The position numbers were made by a program, and so were the translations under genes. A DNA stretch of 64,000 nt from Chalara sp. BL73 (Eukaryota > Ascomycota > Leotiomycetes > Helotiales): positions 744,001 through 808,000 of the forward strand of contig CAKJVC010000092.1 of assembly GCA_918026815.1 (NCBI GenBank), read 5' to 3'. Shown here in pieces: positions 48,463-60,375 of the stretch (position 1 is its first letter; each line of letters starts with the position of its first letter). The notes under the pieces are model-generated. The model saw nothing but the letters and a program-made list of their open reading frames with translations. It was not told the origin of the DNA and did no database searches.

Positions 48463-49649
48463 ATGTGTACCGTGCCACAAACCGTCTACGCGTGCTTCCA
48501 CTTTGTGAAGAGCAGTAGCTATGAACTATGTCAGCGGTCCAAGAATGGAGAACCATGTAACTCTGTCCGCATAAATGGAGACAATGTGAGCAAGCGGGAA
48601 ATTTGCGGATATTGCCAGGTTAAGCATGATGAGTCGTTAGGTCGGATAATTAAGTGGACTAGGGAGGATATCACGAAAGCCATTGACGGCGAGAAAGAAA
48701 AATCATTTGACTTGATTGGCCGCATGATGGTAAGCTAGGACAGTTTCTATTTATTTTCCTTTCTTTTTTCCTTCTTCTAGGACTTCAGTCGTTTCAACGC
48801 ATATACCCTAAACTTACGTTATTTACTGATTGTCTTTCAGAAAGAGGCAATGAACCTATGGAGTATCGCAAGGTTCCATCCTGAATGGTTCATCAAGCGC
48901 ACTTCCGACAATAATTTTGCAGGTCTTACACAGGCATTTCAGAAAGCTATTGTGGCCCGATTGATGCAGGGTAGCCTGGGAGAGTATAGCGAGCCTACCT
49001 ACTCAACAACAAGCGGACGGACGAGCAAAACAGTGGAATATGACACTGCGCAGGGTTGGGATAAAGCCAAGACCTGCCGACTTCACGACCCGAACTCGCA
49101 TTTTTCCAATGATGTTGCTGTATGGTTTCTCTTGGAGGCTGAGAAACTGTGTTTTGAGAATCCGGCTGTGTCTGATGAACTTTCTGAGCCTTATGCTAGT
49201 AGCGTTGGATATGCGGAGAATTTTGTAAGTCCGGAGTCTCAAAGAGTTGCGATGGGCCTAGTTATGCCGTCCAACGAGACTATGGGAGCAACAGCTAGGA
49301 CAAGGCTAGGCTTCCTCTCCTGTCTAAGGTAGCCAGAAGATATGCGCGTGTCCTTGTACGAAACATTTAACATCATGAGGTGACCGCTTGCTTCACAAAG
49401 ATCTAACCTCGCCTGGTCCGGATTACTAGAAAAACGCTAGCGGGAATAGGTCACCGCTTAGAACCTATCTCTACGGTTTTGCAACTTTTCAAGGAGAAGA
49501 TATCGGAAAAGAAAACAGTGGCACTGCAAGAGTGGCGGGATATTGTACGTATCACTGAGAGTGCAAGTAATGCTGCATATAACTCCTATTGGACATTACA
49601 AAAGCGAGACTTTAATATCTCTATATCTATGATTCTCATAATGCTTTAA
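48463..49649 (+). CDS. Orphan tandem paralogue A
   Basis: Model: exons 48463-48729, 48841-49328, 49430-49649; introns of 111 and 101 bp, GT-AG; 324 residues, phases 0 and 2 agree. If the second intron is not used, the frame stops at 49332 (252 residues). The N-terminal exon has scattered cysteines and EICGYCQVKHDESL, then KWTREDITKAIDG and SFDLIGRMM, where the first intron falls. The second exon contains GWDKAKTCRLHD and FSNDVAVWFLLEAEKLCF. The third exon is a helical stretch (LEPISTVLQLFKEKISEKKT, then ALQEWRDIVRITESASNAAY). The gene at 50285 has the same order of motifs and the same intron position, so the two arose by tandem duplication. No signal peptide or membrane helix. I do not recognise the family; the Cys pairs suggest a metal-binding N-terminal part. 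Confidence 0.62.
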
Positions 49650-49867
49650 ACAGTGACTACTATATTAATAGTCGACATCTATTTTATGATACATGAAAGA
49701 ACAGACAATGGATAGTTAACCAGAGTTGATTAGTTTGTTAATTACCTAGGTTGCGGTAGTGATACTAAGGGCAACTACTCAATATTTATCTCAAGTTTTA
49801 GAGAAATTTTTTGCTTTGGCTTCTGGCTGCGAATGTTGTTTGATACTGATGGGGGTAGGCATGTTTC

Positions 49868-50050
49868 ATGTTACATCTCGGAATTTCCGCACAGTTGACC
49901 AATAGCGGACGCTATGATTCAGAAACCGCTAACTTCAAGTTGAAAATCGATGAAATGATTGAAAAGAGCATATTTGACAATGGAGAGGAGCTCTCCAGCC
50001 CAGTCCTACCGAAGATGACCGTTCACATTTCGCTAGGGTATGATTCGTGA
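49868..50050 (+). other. Coding-like segment between orphan paralogues
   Basis: A 60-codon frame with a helical, charged content (ANFKLKIDEMIEKSIFDN, then SSPVLPKMTVHISL). It could be a last exon of paralogue A, a remnant of a third copy, or chance. No splice link was proved. Confidence 0.3.
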
Positions 50051-50284
50051 TATTACTCAATTTGTAAGATAACTATTCATACTTCAAGATTTGGGACTCA
50101 TGATATGCAGACAGGTGATGAGAATTTTTTATTTTTTTATTTAAAAAAGAGCAGGCTGTTATGAGTTGCATTTGCTTTCTTCACTGAAGAAGCAGCCAAC
50201 ATTCAAGTGGTTGATATCTTTAAGATTATTTATCCAATATATATATACGGCCAGTGAAAGAAATCCAGCTAAAATATTATTATT

Positions 50285-51027
50285 ATGTGCATCGAGGTTA
50301 TCGATAATGCCGGCATCTGCGGTCATGAGTGTAGGGTTGATACTGAAAAATGCTCAGTGGCTCAGTGCGACACCGTTACAGGGTTCAAGGAAAGGAAGTC
50401 TACTTCAGTGGACTACTGCGAGAACTGCTTGACGAAACGGAACGAAAGGATGAGAGATATTCTATCATGGAGTGACGAGGAAGTTAAGGACAAGCTTAAA
50501 ACAAAAGATGAGAAACGATACGATTTATTTGGCAGTATGATGGTAAGTCTGCCTATGTTTTGTAAACCAGCTAGTAATTATTCTTGTATCGTTAACTTTA
50601 TTAAGATGCGATAAACAAGTTAAATTTACCGATTTGCTAACTTGAAGTAAAAACTTAGTTGGAAGCAATAAGCAAGTGGGATATTGGGAAAGTGGACGAA
50701 AATATCTACCGGAATAATCGAGATGGGCATATCTTTGAGAATGTTAGACCAGGGGTACAACATCGTCTCGCAAAAGAGCTTTCGAATGAAGGCATTTTCG
50801 GAATCTATCGCGAACCTTGCGAAACGGGTTACCCAGGAGCATACAGTGACAACCAAGGGAGGTTTTACCTTGCTGTCCAATATAACACCAAATTTGGCTG
50901 GGATAGGAGCCGCACTGCCCAGGAAACCCAATCTCCGCTTGAAAATGATATCGCAATGTGGTTCATGCTGAAAGCCCAAACAAAGGTAAATTTCAAGCGC
51001 GAGCCAGTACATGGCAAAGCTCCATAG
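50285..51027 (+). CDS. Orphan tandem paralogue B
   Basis: Exons 50285-50542 and 50659-51027; intron 116 bp (GTAAGT...TTAG, branch GCTAAC), phase 0; 208 residues. It parallels paralogue A: Cys-rich start with DYCENCLTKRNERM, then SWSDEEVKDKLKTKDEKRYD, LFGSMM at the intron, and in the second exon EAISKWDIGKV, a glycine/tyrosine-rich middle, FGWDRSRT and LENDIAMWFMLKAQT. Identity to A is low but the motif order and the exact intron position agree. A GTAAAT donor-like site at 50987 could lead to a further exon, as in A; I could not find the partner. No known domain recognised. Confidence 0.62.
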
Positions 51028-51795
51028 CCAATATCATCTTTGCAAGTCAAGGATATAAAGGGAAAAGGAAAAGAGCCTGAACAGTGAGCTTCGAGCTAAA
51101 TCAACAAGTAGGCAGTCCCTCCCCCAAAGCCCTGATCCTGAGGGGTCAAGAAGAATGCTGATTGGCTAGAGAGGTTTGCATCATCAGAGAACCCTTAATA
51201 TCATATCACCTTCTGCAATACCCCACGCTCGCACATGCGCCATTAACATATCAGATCCGCAGAAAGAGAGGTATATAATGGTACGCTACTATACCCTGAT
51301 GGCGCGCTGGTCTTACCAATGAGGAAGAATTGTATTATAAGAAATATCGCTGAGCTTGTAGCTAATGCTGGGGGGTTGGCCAGCAATCTAGATCATAGCT
51401 AAATCTGGCACGTTTCTTTCTGTGATATTCATGATTTTTTGAAGTCATGACTCGTCTGTTAATAGCGGACTTGTAAAAAAACGCAAACTTTGAACTACTA
51501 AAAGAAATAAGCAACTGAACTTGAGCATTATCCACGGCATGCTGAACTAATAATTAACGCCTCTAAGTCACTGTGGGTCTTTGTGCTAGCTGTGAATGAA
51601 CTGAGCATTCAGAATACAACATTAAGTATCATCAGGTCACAAGAACAGCAGGAAACAAGTTCGGTAATCGCATAAAGAAGATATCAATAACAAGAGAAGA
51701 AATCTGGGAAAAGACCCTCTGCATCGTTTCAGCCGTTGTTATTGACATATATATGCTGCCCCAATCTTAAGCGCCGTGGATAAGCCCCAAACCAT
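51028..51795. other. Intergenic, no gene seen
   Basis: Convergent gap between paralogue B (+) and the dehydrogenase gene (-). Should contain both 3' ends; no clear signal chosen. Confidence 0.45.
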
Positions 51796-53039
51796 TTAAT
51801 ATCCTCTCTTCCGATCAACGACGTTGATTAACTTGTCCCCATGCTCCCAGGCCGTCAGATTCCTCTCAAGGATGTCAAGACTGCGCTCAATATACGCCGT
51901 CCCGATACCGCTGACGTGCGGCGTGACAGCCACATTCTCCAAATCCCACAACTCGCTTTCCTTATTCAGCGGCTCAGGATCCGTGACGTCCAGTGCCGCA
52001 CCCCTCAGTCCGCCTTCCTCAATCGGTTTCTTCAGCGCCTTAATCAACTCATCCTGCTGGAGGATACTTCCTCTGGCAATATTGATTATCAACGCACTTT
52101 TGCGGCCCAAGATCTCAAATTCCTTAGCGCCGATGAAGTGCAGTGTCTCCTTGGTGAGCGGCACTGAAACGAGCAGGATATCGATATCCTGCTTGAGGAA
52201 ATGGTGTAGAGATTCTTTATCGAGACCCGAGAACCAGGCTGACGGTATCACTCCGTTAGGGTCGCCGGTGCTTGGCACGATGTATCCGGTATCTTTTTTT
52301 GACTCGGGGGTTTTGCGCGGGGATGCGGTGTAGGCTATGACGTCCATTCCGAGCGCTTTACCAACACGTGCCGCTGTCAAAAACGCCAATCAGCACTTTT
52401 TCCCAAAACGGAAATTAGAGCGAGATCGCAGCTCAGAGAGTGATCTAAGTGATAATTTACCTTGACGACCAATACTCCCATAGCCCAAAACTCCCAGACG
52501 TTGCCCGACACTATCTCTGATGGTCCCCACTTCACCATGAGGACCCCATTTATGCTCTTTCTGCCACTGTAGCATCAGCTTCTCTTTATGAGAGTTGCTC
52601 AAGATTTGCAGGACGACCCATTCAGCGATCTGAGGTCCATGGACGCCAGACGATGTAGTAAGAATGATATTAGTGTCCGTATAAATGGGGTGGTTCACAA
52701 TGTGATTTGTGCCTGCGCTTGTGAAATGGATGAAGTTCAAATTTGGCGCCAACTTGGGGTCAGGTGGAAGAGATGCGAAAGTACAGAGAATTGTTACATC
52801 TTTCCATGTTTCTGAAGCATTGTTAGAACATGGAACTGGCGTAGGAACCTTGTAGAGGGAATCATACCGTCAGGAAGCGATATGGTTTCAACACCCCACT
52901 TGCCAGGAACGTATTGAATTGTTAACCAAGAGATCTCGGCGTTAGGATGCTTCTTCCTTAAATTATCCAAGATCTCTGTGGGTTCTGGCCACGGCAAGAT
53001 GAACAAGACATACTCTTTTGGTGGGGTGGCGTCGCCCAT
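51796..53039 (-). CDS. D-isomer-specific 2-hydroxyacid dehydrogenase
   Basis: Exons 53039-52868, 52811-52461, 52373-51796; introns 56 and 87 bp, GT-AG, both phase 1; 366 residues. The enzyme class reduces 2-keto acids to D-2-hydroxy acids with NAD(P)H, in the cytosol. The Rossmann glycine motif is LGVLGYGSIGRQAARVGKAL, formed across the second splice. The substrate-domain GVHGPQIAEWVVLQIL, the catalytic Arg in INIARGSIL, the Glu in DVTDPEPL and the His in VTPHVSG are all in place. The spacing between the glycine motif and INIARGS is longer than in classic members because of a Ser/Pro-rich insert (SPRKTPESKKDTG ... GVIPSAWF), as seen in a fungal subgroup. Substrate cannot be told; glyoxylate/hydroxypyruvate or a bulkier keto acid are both possible. 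Confidence 0.93.
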
Positions 53040-53502
53040 GACAGGCAGAAAGAAATGACGTGAAAGTGTAGATTGATAGCCGGAAGGGCGATTGAGACGT
53101 GGGATTGAAGAAGTTGGAAGACACAGAGTATATGTGCCGGATATCTATCTACAGAAGAAAGGATGACAAACCTAAAAACTCGAAATCAAATACGGACCTC
53201 TCACAAACTCCGGAGATAGGAACCGAAGCTCGTACTTTCGAGGCTGGATGTCGTGTTTTTACCCCTCCTTGGCATCATTCTTTGAGCCACCTCAGTGGCT
53301 GACGGTTGCCAAGGCAAGGCTGTCAACAGCACGGGCTCAAGCAATATTATCGGTGTATTTGAAGATGCAGCAGAATAGAAGTGGGATGAAAGCCCTGTTC
53401 GAGATGTCGCCCGCTAAATATTCTATTGACTACTCTTTCTAGAGCCCGCTATGAAGTATGCCAGCCTCCTATATGTATGCATGACGCAGTACCAAAGCAA
53501 AT
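53040..53502. other. Intergenic, no gene seen
   Basis: Short gap between two minus-strand genes; holds the promoter of the dehydrogenase and 3' end of XPT1. Confidence 0.5.
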
Positions 53503-54243
53503 CTATGAGGGTTGCTTTCTAGCCAGTTCATCGTGCTCATCAATATTCGTAGCCTCCCATGGGTAGCAGATCCAGACATCATCTACGGTTCGGGCCGCCA
53601 GGTATCTATTATTCTTCACCATCTCGTCAGGGAGTCGACCCTTCTTCTCCTTGTTCTTGTTCTAGTGGAACGTCAGCACGTTTCTCTACCCCACCATGCA
53701 TGACGATGCGGGGTACTTACATGTAAGACAAAAATTGAAAACACCGTCTTCTCTCCCTTATATCCAAGTTTCTTGCTTGCTGCCTCGACATCCTTCTCCA
53801 GCTCTTTGATCGCATACTCTAAGGTAGTTCGGGTATCATCAACCTCATCCACGATCAAAATTCGCTTCCCAACCAGATTCTCAATCTCCCCCAAGCTTGT
53901 GAAGTCCAGCCATTGTGTACGAGTAACCTTGGTGCCAGGCTCTTCGACCTGCGTGTCGGCATCGGCTCCTAGAGAAGGAGGGAGCTGCTCGTAGAGGGAA
54001 AGACCAATGCCTTGCATGGGAATGTTGGGCGAGCCTGGCTGCTTGAGGAAGGATCGAAGGATGCGAGCAGGAACATATCCACCACCTCCAATTGCGATCA
54101 TCAACTGGGGCTTGAAGTCCTCAAGAATTTTGGTGGCAGCATCTTGACACAGCTTGTGGACCTGTTTCGCCTATCAGTTCTGCCTAGCCTGAGGAAAGCA
54201 GAGATTTCACCTCGTTGTAGGTCACATACACCTTGACAACCAT
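53503..54243 (-). CDS. XPT1: Xanthine phosphoribosyltransferase
   Basis: Exons 54243-54211 (11 codons), 54161-53721, 53661-53503; introns 49 and 59 bp, GT-AG, phase 0; 210 residues, close to yeast Xpt1. It attaches ribose-5-phosphate from PRPP to xanthine (and perhaps hypoxanthine/guanine) in purine salvage. The start MVVKVYVTYNE joins VHKLCQDAA as in yeast (YN-x-x-HKLCQ). Then come AIGGGGYVPARILRSFLK, GLSLYEQLPP, RTQWLDF, the PRPP-binding motif RILIVDEVDDTRTTLEYA, and IFVLH before the last splice. The last exon has KKGRLPDEMVKNNRYLAART and ICYPWEA, which close the family pattern. Acts in the cytosol. Orthology to XPT1 is clear from the motif order. Confidence 0.94.
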
Positions 54244-56172
54244 CTTGACGGATATGTAACACGAAATAAAGGAGTATATAGATCGACAAGTATACAACTG
54301 CCCTTGAGCGCACAGTATGGGTTGTGTTGTGGCCAAGGAGTAAGAGTTTTGTCCGAAGGAAAATACTTAAGGCAGGGTCGTGGGCGATAATCGCCGAATG
54401 AGGAAGGCTACTCAGTGCACCTCATTGGTTTGATAACTTTGCTCTAACACCCTTGGCTCACGAATAACACAAGGCCATTCTTGGTATAGTTAGTGTGTGC
54501 AAATATCATTTCTGTGTGGTTGAATAAAATCAGCAGGGGGTTTTGTGCCCCTCATTCAATGATCAGCCTTGCATGGACTTGATGCCAGCCTTGTTTTGCT
54601 GTACTGTTCTCCGCCATAACACCCAAAAACTTGCCGACCCACTATCTGATTCCCTATAGAGGTTGGTCCCATTTGATAAGGATGATGAAAATGAGGCTTA
54701 TAATGAGGCTGAATGCAGTTTCTGTACACATTCGTCTTTTATAGGGAAATGCAGCATTATTACGCAACTACTTCTAGCTATGATTTAAGCAGGTCGCCTT
54801 CTACTCTCTTAGATTGATAAGCATTTTGGAGAAACAGATCACGCTTTAAGCACAACTACTGCATGGACTCTCCTGCCATGTATATAGCCACTCTAGTATA
54901 TAATTATCCGTTCCGCTAGGTAACCTACAACCTATGCTTTCCATTTCCCTAATCTCGTAGTCCTACAACCGCTCAACTTAGATATTTACGTTTCTTTGTG
55001 AATGACAAGATACCGCACAAGGAGCAACACTCATTATAAATTGAGGTCTTTAGGCTCTATTTACTCAAAGTACCTCACCTTTCCTCTCCATCAAACTAAT
55101 TAATGCTGCTAGTCTTGTCGTCACTGTCATGGTCCTAACAATACGCATATACGTATCTCAAGGTCTTAATCTTTGAGATCACCACTTAAAGCTTTGTAGA
55201 GATTAGTAGCAGTTGACACACAACATGTATATTTTTCAAGTTTCAGCCTCGCTACAACCCAGCGCATACAGCACGCACAGTGGGGCTCAAAGTTATGTTT
55301 CTGAGATGATTTCAAAACACAATAAGACAAAAAACCAGGTTAAGGGGTTTATTTTATAGCAATAATCTCAATATGAATATTTAATTGAGAAGTTCTTCCA
55401 AAAGAACACGAAAGAAAATATGAGGCATTCAATACTGATTCGAGAACTCAACACTACAAGCTTGAAATCCGTTAATGACTATAAAAGAGCCACTTTATCC
55501 CAAATTAGCACCTCGAGAAATATCATTGCAGACGGAAATTGCTTGATTAACCCAGGCACTAAAGGGGTTAGTAAATAAAATGACTCTGAGGGTAAACCAT
55601 TAAATAGAAACCAAGAGAATGCACCTGCTGAGTAAAGCGCGCATTCCCCTTCTTTGATAGTCACTTATTGACATTTTGACCTCCGTGGCTATGAACAAGA
55701 ATTTCGCGTTGACAGCAGAGACGAGACTAGCAGCAAAGGTTACTGCTTCTTGCTATTAACAACTTTGGCTCTTAACCAATCGATCAGTCCGCCATTAAAA
55801 CTTAATAAGTAGTATTCAACCAGCTAATGCTCTAACATTTTTGTGGCTAGCAGCATTAGAATGCCATCTTCTGTAGCTAAGCAAAGTAATTGGGATTTTA
55901 TTGTTCAAATGGAAGTTTGGAAGGAGCTAGAATTTGATACTGGATGACAAAACGAAGTATAGGGTTGGCATTTGTTTTTCATCAAGGCTAAAACAAGCAA
56001 AGTACTTATGCTGCCTCAGGGAGAGATTACTGGACAAGATATTTAGAATGCCGACAGTGAAGGCATGCAAATGGCTGGTACACTGTATTTTGGCAAGGGA
56101 GAGAAACACCCCGATCCGCCATCATACCCTTTGACTATTTTGTAGGGAATTTCAGCCGTCCGCAGTGCTCCA
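54244..56172. other. Gene-poor region, no gene supported
   Basis: AT-rich. A minus frame at 55664-55479 is partly hydrophobic but has no partner exons and no motif. Confidence 0.42.
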
Positions 56173-58080
56173 TCATAGACCAATATCGGCATGATCTTCA
56201 ATTATCAGATCCGCCGCCTTCTCCGCAATTGCATACAACGTGCTCGTCAAATGCCCACTGACTTGCAGTGGCATAATACTTGCATCCACCACCCGCACAT
56301 TCTTGGTGCCATACACCTTCAACCTTGAATCAACTACGCCTCCTAACTCTCGGGATATCATTGCCGCAGTACCCAGAGGATGAGAGTTTGCGCTAACTAT
56401 AAAAGAACGTTAGCAACGCTCTCATAACTTGAAACTCCGACTCACAAGTAGACTTCACCCACTCTCCCCACGTCTCATCCGTTGCATTGAGCGGCAAAGC
56501 CTCAAATCCAGGAGTGACCTCCGTCACCAAGTGAGAAACAGGCTCTGTCTGCCAGAACTTGCGCGTCCATTTCGCTACTGCAACCTGTATATTGAGATCA
56601 AAGTCAATCAGAAAGTAATTCGGGTCGATATTTGGGTATACTAAAGGGTCAGAAGAGGATATGTGCACGTGCCCTCTTGAAAACGGCATTAGTAGCCAGA
56701 AAGCAGATGCGACGATGCTGCTAGGACCAAGGCCGAGATTTAGCGTGGTGCCGATAATAGATTCTGCGTCAGGAACACCGCTCGCCAGAAGGTCGTATTG
56801 GAGCTGAAAGAGATACGTAAGAGAAGTCGCTGAGATAGAGTTATTGATAGCGGAAGAGACTTTGAGCGCAAACTCAGATATGTTAACCGGCGGTAGCTGG
56901 CCTAGTATATCTGAGATATTGCCAAAAGCTGCATAGCTCATTGTGCCGTTGAATGTTGCGTTGGATTGGAGGATGAAATTATTGTTTGGCTGGTCTTGAA
57001 GATTCTCGCCCACACCAGGGAGATCGACCTTGACTGGAATATCAAATCTGCTGAGAACGCTTCATCTAATTAGCCTATGTTTGAATAATCGGAACTAGCA
57101 CGGACTTTGGATTTCCAATTCCAGAGAGCTCAAGAATGGCAGGTGATCTCAGAGAGCCAGCGGAGATGATGACCTCCTTTCTAGCATTTAGCACTCTAAT
57201 AGCGCCATCCGCATGTGTAACCTCTATACCTTTTGCAACGGTCTCGTTGCGGCTTTCCCAGACAATTCGATTGGCTGTAGTATTCAGAAAAAGTCTTAAA
57301 TTTGAGCGGTCTTCGATCGGATAGTAATAGGCTCTGGCAGCGTCTTCCCGCACATTTGCATCCCTGTCCAGTGTACTCTGTGCCACAGAAATACCTCTGA
57401 CATCACCACCGTTCAACTCCTTGTTGACTGGAACCCCCAGTGCCTCCCATGAATCTTGAACATCCTTGGTGAAAGTGCCGTTCAGCAAACCATATGGAAA
57501 ACCGACATTTAAAGGCCCAGTTTCACCATGATAGACTTGATCAAAAGAAGCTCCAGAGGCTACCTGTGCTGCTGTAGGAACATCAAAATGCTCGCTTTTC
57601 TTATAATATGGCAAAAGACTGTCCCAGTTCCAACCTGAATTTCCAAGTGCTTCCCAACTATCTATCTGCGCCTTCTGAGCACGAATATATGTCATGCCTT
57701 CATATGCTGATTAATTGCCTGATTTAACATGGAGTTAGGTAGAACCACTCACCATTTATGGTGCTAGTGCCACCAAGTGCTTTGCCCGAAGGATAATTAA
57801 TTACTCGGTGTCCAGCAAAAGTTTGAGCGACAGACTTATATTGCCAGTCAATTTCAGTTCCAAGTGCAATTGTAAATTTGGTGACATCAGTCACATTCGG
57901 GTTATTCCTGACATCAGACCCAGCTTCGACTACAGCGACACGTATTTGAGGATTTGCGGATAGGCGATTAGCTAGAGTGAGGCCGCTTGGTCCAGCGCCA
58001 ACTATGATGTAGTCAAAAGAGAGAGCCTCAGAAAGTAGACATAAGGAAAGGAACAGTATAATCCAATTTAGGCTAGGCAT
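56173..58080 (-). CDS. Secreted GMC oxidoreductase (AA3-like)
   Basis: Exons 58080-57753, 57706-57106, 57059-56446, 56396-56173; introns of 46, 46 and 49 bp, phases 1, 2 and 1; 588 residues. The second intron has a GTCCGT donor but restores the family sequence. An ATG at 58113 would add 11 residues; the chosen one starts a signal peptide ([20 protein letters not shown]). FAD binding is shown by [20 protein letters not shown], the GMC signature by [13 protein letters not shown] joined to YEGMTYIRA, the second signature by [20 protein letters not shown], and [14 protein letters not shown] follows. The active-site His is in [12 protein letters not shown], spliced from exons 3 and 4; the second site is in [20 protein letters not shown]. 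Members oxidise sugars or alcohols, passing electrons to oxygen or quinones. Substrate is not evident. Many N-x-S/T sites agree with secretion. Confidence 0.93.
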
Positions 58081-58637
58081 GTTTTTTGAAGAGCAAAATG
58101 AACCGCTAAGCATCGATGCCGCAAAACTCTCTCATCTATACATCGACAAAAGGGCGACAAACTCAAGCAAGTGCAGTCAACAATTCAGGAAAGCGATTTG
58201 GATGCGAAGTAGAGGCGTAGTGATCACTCTGCCCCGCATTCTGTCATCCTTGGATGTGGGAAAATACATCCAAATGAAGTCATACCAAATGAAACCAGAT
58301 CAGTAACGGGCCGATTGTATGCACTTGCTGCGCCGCTGGACAATATCTCCGGGGAAAAGCTTCATCGTTCACTGTAAAAATTTAGAGGAGGCTTGCACCT
58401 CCGACAATATTTTGAGATTGGTAAACGAGCCTCTTGGCGGCATACTAAATGACCACAAGTTACAAAATAACACTAGATGCATGTAATGTAGCACTAGTAA
58501 ACTTCAGATTAAATAGTTTTGTATTAGTAGACATAATCGCTCAAATATATAGACTCTAAGTCATCTAACCATCCAATTACTTTTTATGGTCTTCTTGCTC
58601 TTCAAGAAGAAAGCTATAATACACATAACTGAAAAGG
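58081..58637. other. Intergenic, no gene seen
   Basis: Between GMC oxidoreductase promoter and 3' end of the DUF7726 gene, both on the minus strand. Confidence 0.48.
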
Positions 58638-59580
58638 TCATCGAGTTACAAAACGGAACCCACCATACGCATCTTGCACAGGACGCTCGCCTTCTAAACA
58701 CCAGACACGATCAAGTCTCCTCGAAGTATCCAGTCCGCCCGGATTTCTTCTCTCCATCTCTAACCTGTGTTTTGACTTTTCCTTGCCTTCCCGAATCCGC
58801 TTCTTTTCGAAGAAGACATAAGATGCGTAGAATGGCGCACTTGTATTCCCTGCCGTTGCCCCTTTCTTGCTGAGGAAATCATTCAGCACCTTGGACTGTA
58901 TCCTGCGACCGTCTGAATATGTCTTTGCGATCTCACGCAAGAAACCAGCCTGCGTGACGCTTGGCTCTCGTAAGTAGGCGTTGATTTTCCGCCGTATCTC
59001 GTCGCAAGAGTCATAAACTTCAACAGCCACATCTTCCTCTCCCAGTAGCTTTATGGCAGAAACGTCCAGCTCCTTGGCTTGTTCGTCCTTCTTGACCTTC
59101 TTCTTGGTGACCTTCAACCCCCTAGCTTCCCGCCTTCTGAAGAAGTGGAAGGCTCCTCCATATGTGCCATTATCGCAGCCCGTATAAGGACCCTTATAAC
59201 TCATGAATCGCCCGTAAGAGTTGCTATTGACACCAATTGCTTTGGTGAACTCAGTAACATTCATTTCCCCCTTATTCAAGAACGTTCGAATTTTGCGCCG
59301 GATCTGGTCACAATTTAGAGTGATTGGTACATCCTCTTCGTCCTCATCCTTATCTTCTATGACCTCGGCTTTACGCTTGCTAAAGATGTACGCCGGCACT
59401 GGCAGCTAGGTGATGTAAGTATGTTTTGTTAAGTATTTTGATTGGACATACCGAGGCAACTTTCTTGACAGGAGCCGAATCTTTGAGCAGAACTGTATTG
59501 AAGAAGCTGGAATTGCTATCTGTAGCAGCTAGTGGTCTTCTGGTCTGGGTGTCTTTGTCGGCCATTCTGAGTCTGGACAT
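58638..59580 (-). CDS. DUF7726 domain protein, two copies of domain
   Basis: Exons 59580-59452 and 59405-58638; intron 46 bp (GTATGT...CTAG), phase 0; 298 residues. Starts at 59580 (MSRLRMADKD), 59565 or 59691 are all possible. The protein has two related units. The first reads CDQIRRKIRTFLNKGEMNVT, then EFTKAIGVNSNSYGRFM and YGGAFHFFRRREARG. The second reads CDEIRRKINAYLREPSVTQA, then GFLREIA, and ends FYASYVFFEKKRIREGK. This CD-x-IRRKI ... FF-x-(K/R)-R pattern is that of DUF7726, a fungal helical domain of unknown role that looks like a DNA- or protein-binding helix-turn-helix. Lys-rich linkers (KKKVKKDEQAK) suggest a nuclear location. The C-terminal tail is basic and short. Confidence 0.85.
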
Positions 59581-60375
59581 ATTTTCAACCGAGATACGGT
59601 TGCAGATTTCTTGTAGATGACGCGATAAGACGCGTCGAGATGCCAAGGTCGGCCTAAGCCAAATGGTCCACCTTTCTGTCTCACCTCCCATCTCTCTTCA
59701 GTTCCTGATCACAGTATTCTCCGGCTTCTATTTACGTTCATTCATCAGTCTGCCAGTCTGTGAGCCTATGGTTTCGCGGCTAATTGCGTTAAGAAGCAAG
59801 ATGTAAGTTTCAAGTGGCGCTTCCGCATCTCAGAAATGCTCTTGTTTGTACTGTACGTTTGTTCGCCTACCCTAGGCGGGACAATGTTTGCATCTCAACT
59901 TTGCGTTCCTTCCCGCAGAGAATATGCTCTATGGCTTTGCTCTTCTTTTCACTTCTCCAGTTGCCTTCTTTTTCTGGCGGGGCCTGTAGACAGACAGAGT
60001 TTCAGGTATCCTCCATCAGCTCAATTGAATTTCAGCCTATGCCAAGATTCGCTACCCTAATCCAAAAAAAATTCTCATTTAGATATGCGAATAGTGACAA
60101 TTACTGCCCAGTTCTTCATTGCAAACTCTGTCGAAGTAGTATTGTTACACAAATATTGAGAGCTCCCAATGCATCGAAAGTGGGATGATAGCTATCTCGG
60201 CGTTTCCGGTATATCTGGGAAGAAGGGGACATGGTAATTTTCCATAACTATGGAGTATAGCATTGCATCACCGGCCAACTAGGCTCAACTCCAAGTCTGT
60301 TGTGGCAAGTCACATTGAAGTTCCGAAAGGAACCAGAGGCGGCAAGGCCGCCTCAGCCAATAATCAAGTACAAGG
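59581..60375. other. Intergenic, no gene supported
   Basis: Plus frames at 59814-60188 and 59836-60060 lack motifs. It holds the promoter region of the DUF7726 gene. Confidence 0.42.
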
